From Anaerotignum faecicola (GTDB lineage Bacteria; Bacillota; Clostridia; Lachnospirales; Anaerotignaceae): a stretch of DNA of 64,000 nucleotides. The notes beneath the pieces are model-generated. The model had not been told where the DNA came from. It made no database searches and worked only from the letters and a program-made list of their open reading frames with translations. Positions 62,033-64,000 of this stretch are shown here, in pieces. The stretch spans positions 310,001 to 374,000 of the forward strand of contig JANFXS010000002.1 in the NCBI GenBank assembly GCA_024460105.1. Reading direction: 5' to 3'. Position numbers and translations under genes: made by a program. How positions within the stretch are numbered: the stretch's first letter is position 1; the number at the start of each line of letters is the position of its first letter.

Positions 62033-63292
62033 TCAAAATATATTTTCAAGCCCCTCCCGTCTGACCCTTTCTTTAATTTCAGAAAAGCCGCTGGTATAAA
62101 GTCCGCATACGTTTAAATGTTCCAGCAGAACCGAACCTGAAAACGTATATTTATTTTTCAGCCCGTCGTATGACGTCACGCAATCGTTTACATAAGCTAT
62201 TGCCTCTCCTATGGCCGTATTTCTTGAAATAACAGCCTGTTCTAAGCCTTTTGAACATAACACGGCGTTATGTCCGGCTATTGTTCCTGTAACTATAGCC
62301 TCAGTATGCCCTACAAGCGGGCCGGCTTTTTCGCCCGCTGCAAATAAATTCTTTACATTATCTGCTTTCATCGCATTATCACGTTTAACCATGTCAAAAA
62401 AACGCATTGAGTTCCCATTGCCGCCGATTTGTGGATCCTCGTATACGGCATTTTCAAAACCTTTTATACGTCTTAGCTTTTTCAAAGGGAAATAAGGGCA
62501 CATAAGCTTTGCTTCGCCTGTGTCAAGCAATATAAGATTTTCGGCATAACTCTTGTCGGAATATTGCCGGCATGCCTTTATGTTAATATGGTTTTCTCTC
62601 ATTCCAATCGGAACCGGTATTACCACAAAACCGTTTTCATCCAGTTCACGCACAATATCGCTGCTTAATGTTCGTTTATAAATTTTACAAGAACCGCTCA
62701 TTGCCCCAAATCCTCCGTCATGCCCTACACTGTTGTAAAGGCTAGCCCCTGCCAATGCCGAAAGGCTTATCCTTCCTCCGAAATCATGGCATCTAAGTAA
62801 ACATGAGGCGCATCCGTTCCCATATCTTATACAGTTTTCACAAGGCCCGGCACTCCCCGTGGCGTCAATAAATACGTCGCCTTTATATACAGTTCCGTCG
62901 TCCGTTTCCGCTTGAATTATCTCCATGCCTTTCACAACGGCTTTCGACAGCCTTGAAAAATATTTTATTTCAACCCCTGTTTCCAAAAGCAGTCTTTCAA
63001 TATCGCCGTACATTTTTTCGGCACAGTATAAGTCGGCATGCAAATGTCCGGGAAAATTTATGCCCCTGTGGATAATATTTCTGTCTATAACCTCGAAAAG
63101 TTTTCCCCCGCCCATTGCCGTCAGTTCATATTCTGCCGTTAAACGCCCGTTATTGCGCATAATACCGCCTGAAAGGCCTGTTCCCAAAAGTTTGTCTGCT
63201 CTTTCTAAAATTGTCGTTTCCGCGCCCGATTTCGCCGCTTCATATGCGGCGGCGCATCCTGCCCATCCGCCTCCTGCAACTATAACTTTCAT
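62033..63292 (-). CDS. FAD-dependent oxidoreductase with Cys cluster
   Basis: A 419-residue flavoprotein. The N-terminal dinucleotide fold is VIVAGGGWAGCAAAYEAAKSG, and KNLFAAGEKAGPLVGHTEAIVTGTIAGHNA is the second FAD-binding stretch, as in GidA/thiamine-thiazole-like enzymes. Residues 151-168 contain five Cys (C151, C154, C161, C164, C168; pattern C-x2-C-x6-C-x2-C-x3-C), just after the DATGSAGP motif; this could bind an iron-sulfur cluster. A membrane segment is absent. The substrate is unknown. It is located after the aspartate kinase gene with its own GGAGGG ribosome site. Confidence 0.8.
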   Translation of the reverse strand: MKVIVAGGGWAGCAAAYEAAKSGAETTILERADKLLGTGLSGGIMRNNGRLTAEYELTAMGGGKLFEVIDRNIIHRGINFPGHLHADLYCAEKMYGDIERLLLETGVEIKYFSRLSKAVVKGMEIIQAETDDGTVYKGDVFIDATGSAGPCENCIRYGNGCASCLLRCHDFGGRISLSALAGASLYNSVGHDGGFGAMSGSCKIYKRTLSSDIVRELDENGFVVIPVPIGMRENHINIKACRQYSDKSYAENLILLDTGEAKLMCPYFPLKKLRRIKGFENAVYEDPQIGGNGNSMRFFDMVKRDNAMKADNVKNLFAAGEKAGPLVGHTEAIVTGTIAGHNAVLCSKGLEQAVISRNTAIGEAIAYVNDCVTSYDGLKNKYTFSGSVLLEHLNVCGLYTSGFSEIKERVRREGLENIF

Positions 63293-63365
63293 TATTTCCC
63301 TCCGGAATAATAATTCAAAATATGTTTAATATATTCATACTGTGAATTATTTATTCCTTAAAACA

Positions 63366-63394
63366 AAAAGCCCGGGGATTAGTCCGGGCTTTTA
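63366..63394 (-). terminator. Terminator after the aspartate kinase gene
   Basis: AAAAGCCCGG and CCGGGCTTTT form a perfect 10-bp stem with an 8-base loop, with further T on the minus strand. Confidence 0.85.
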
Positions 63395-63403
63395 TGCTGA
63401 TAT

Positions 63404-64000
63404 TTAATTTTGTCTTAAGCTCTGCATTGCAAGCTGAAACTTGTCATGTATTGCAATTAAAGCGCTTTCTTCGTCCTTTTCATCTATAAGCACGGAAATT
63501 TTTATCTCAGAAGTTGAAATCATCTTAATATTTACTCCCGCGTCATACAACGCCTCAAACATAAGGCTTGCAACGCCCGAATGTGTCGCCATGCCCGCTC
63601 CTACAATGGAAACTTTTGCAATCTTATCATCAAACGTTATTTTCTTTGCGCCTAATTTTTCTTTATACTCTTCCAAAAGCTGTATAACATTTTTAAGCGA
63701 ACTTTTTTCAATAGTAAATGAAATATCGTTCGTGCCGCCGCGGCCTATCGACTGTATTATAATATCAACGGAGATTTTCTTTTTATCAAACAAAGCAAAA
63801 ACTTCAAATGCTTTTCCCGGTTTATCGTCTATACCTTCAATAGTAACCCTCGCAACGTCCTTGTCGGAAGCCACGCCGCTTACAAGTATCTTTTCCACAC
63901 TGTTTTCCCCCTTAATAACCGTACCTTCTTCTCTTGTCAGGCTGGAACGCACAACCAATTCCACATTGTATTTTTGAGCTATCTCAACAGAACGCGTATG
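63404..64000 (-). CDS. Aspartate kinase (C-terminal part)
   Basis: The last 198 residues of aspartokinase; the gene continues beyond the right edge. The visible part begins HTRSVEIAQKYNVELVVRSSL, the end of the catalytic domain, then EEGTVI, and two ACT domains: VARVTIEGIDDKPGKAFEVFALF and AKVSIVGAGMATHSGVASLMFEALYDAGVNIKMISTSEIKIS. The ACT pair mediates feedback control by lysine and/or threonine; which one cannot be told. It phosphorylates aspartate at the head of the lysine/threonine/methionine route. Confidence 0.94.
   Translation of the reverse strand, partial: HTRSVEIAQKYNVELVVRSSLTREEGTVIKGENSVEKILVSGVASDKDVARVTIEGIDDKPGKAFEVFALFDKKKISVDIIIQSIGRGGTNDISFTIEKSSLKNVIQLLEEYKEKLGAKKITFDDKIAKVSIVGAGMATHSGVASLMFEALYDAGVNIKMISTSEIKISVLIDEKDEESALIAIHDKFQLAMQSLRQN

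Overview
This window looks like a chromosome segment of an anaerobic, low-to-moderate-GC Firmicute of class Clostridia (Lachnospirales/Anaerotignum-like is my best guess, by inference only). Supporting signs are the oxygen-independent corrin pathway with a CbiK-type chelatase, a membrane pyrophosphatase of the K+-dependent sequence type, strong AGGAGG/GGGGA ribosome sites, several TTG starts, SigA without a long N-terminal extension, a DUF2148 ferredoxin-domain protein and a VanW/G5 protein. I saw no tRNA, rRNA, CRISPR array, prophage or transposase. Most of it is housekeeping backbone.

Layout. 1-9070 (minus): an anaerobic cobalamin operon, cbiK-cbiD-cbiL-cbiF-cbiG-cbiH-[cbiJ-cbiE-cbiT fusion]-cbiA-cobT, behind a promoter and a cobalamin riboswitch that appears to act by terminator/antiterminator choice. 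cbiC is not in the visible part. 9250-13470: small membrane proteins, a P1-family peptidase, two copies of a structured repeat, and rnpB (RNase P RNA, type A). 13496-21280 (minus): TGS/uridine-kinase-like protein, Nif3-like protein, trmK, a small secreted protein, rpoD, dnaG and a dGTPase-like HD protein. 21390-24150 (plus): tautomerase, an atypical fold-III PLP decarboxylase, a lipoprotein gene broken by an in-frame TAA, and a coupled 58-residue membrane protein, followed at once by another repeat copy. 24788-32018: DUF2461 protein, hppA, an FCD-type GntR regulator, a MATE transporter, then DUF2148 and HpaI-type aldolase genes. 32464-37200 (minus): pheA-gdpP-rplI-dnaB. 37393-43967: D,D-carboxypeptidase, a 49-residue Cys-rich protein, and a minus-strand run of a membrane-anchored unknown, tsaE, tsaB, rimI and a Lon-related protease. 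44300-46380: an Lrp/AsnC regulator and a VanW/G5 protein. 46750-57091 (minus): a six-gene, 10-kb envelope operon (membrane protein, ABC-2 ATPase and permease, coiled-coil membrane protein, two von Willebrand A membrane proteins). 57255-60855 (plus): GT4 glycosyltransferase, class-I aminotransferase and hisC. 61360-64000: an orphan protein, a Cys-rich FAD oxidoreductase and the C-terminal part of aspartate kinase.

The least ordinary items are (i) a dispersed repeat (two full copies, one short, one decayed) with conserved ends and two internal arms, one of which keeps its pairing while its sequence changes; (ii) the six-gene VWA/ABC operon without MoxR or DUF58 genes; (iii) the CbiJ-CbiE-CbiT triple fusion; and (iv) the lipoprotein reading frame interrupted by a single stop. 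All calls come from reading the sequence; no database search was possible.
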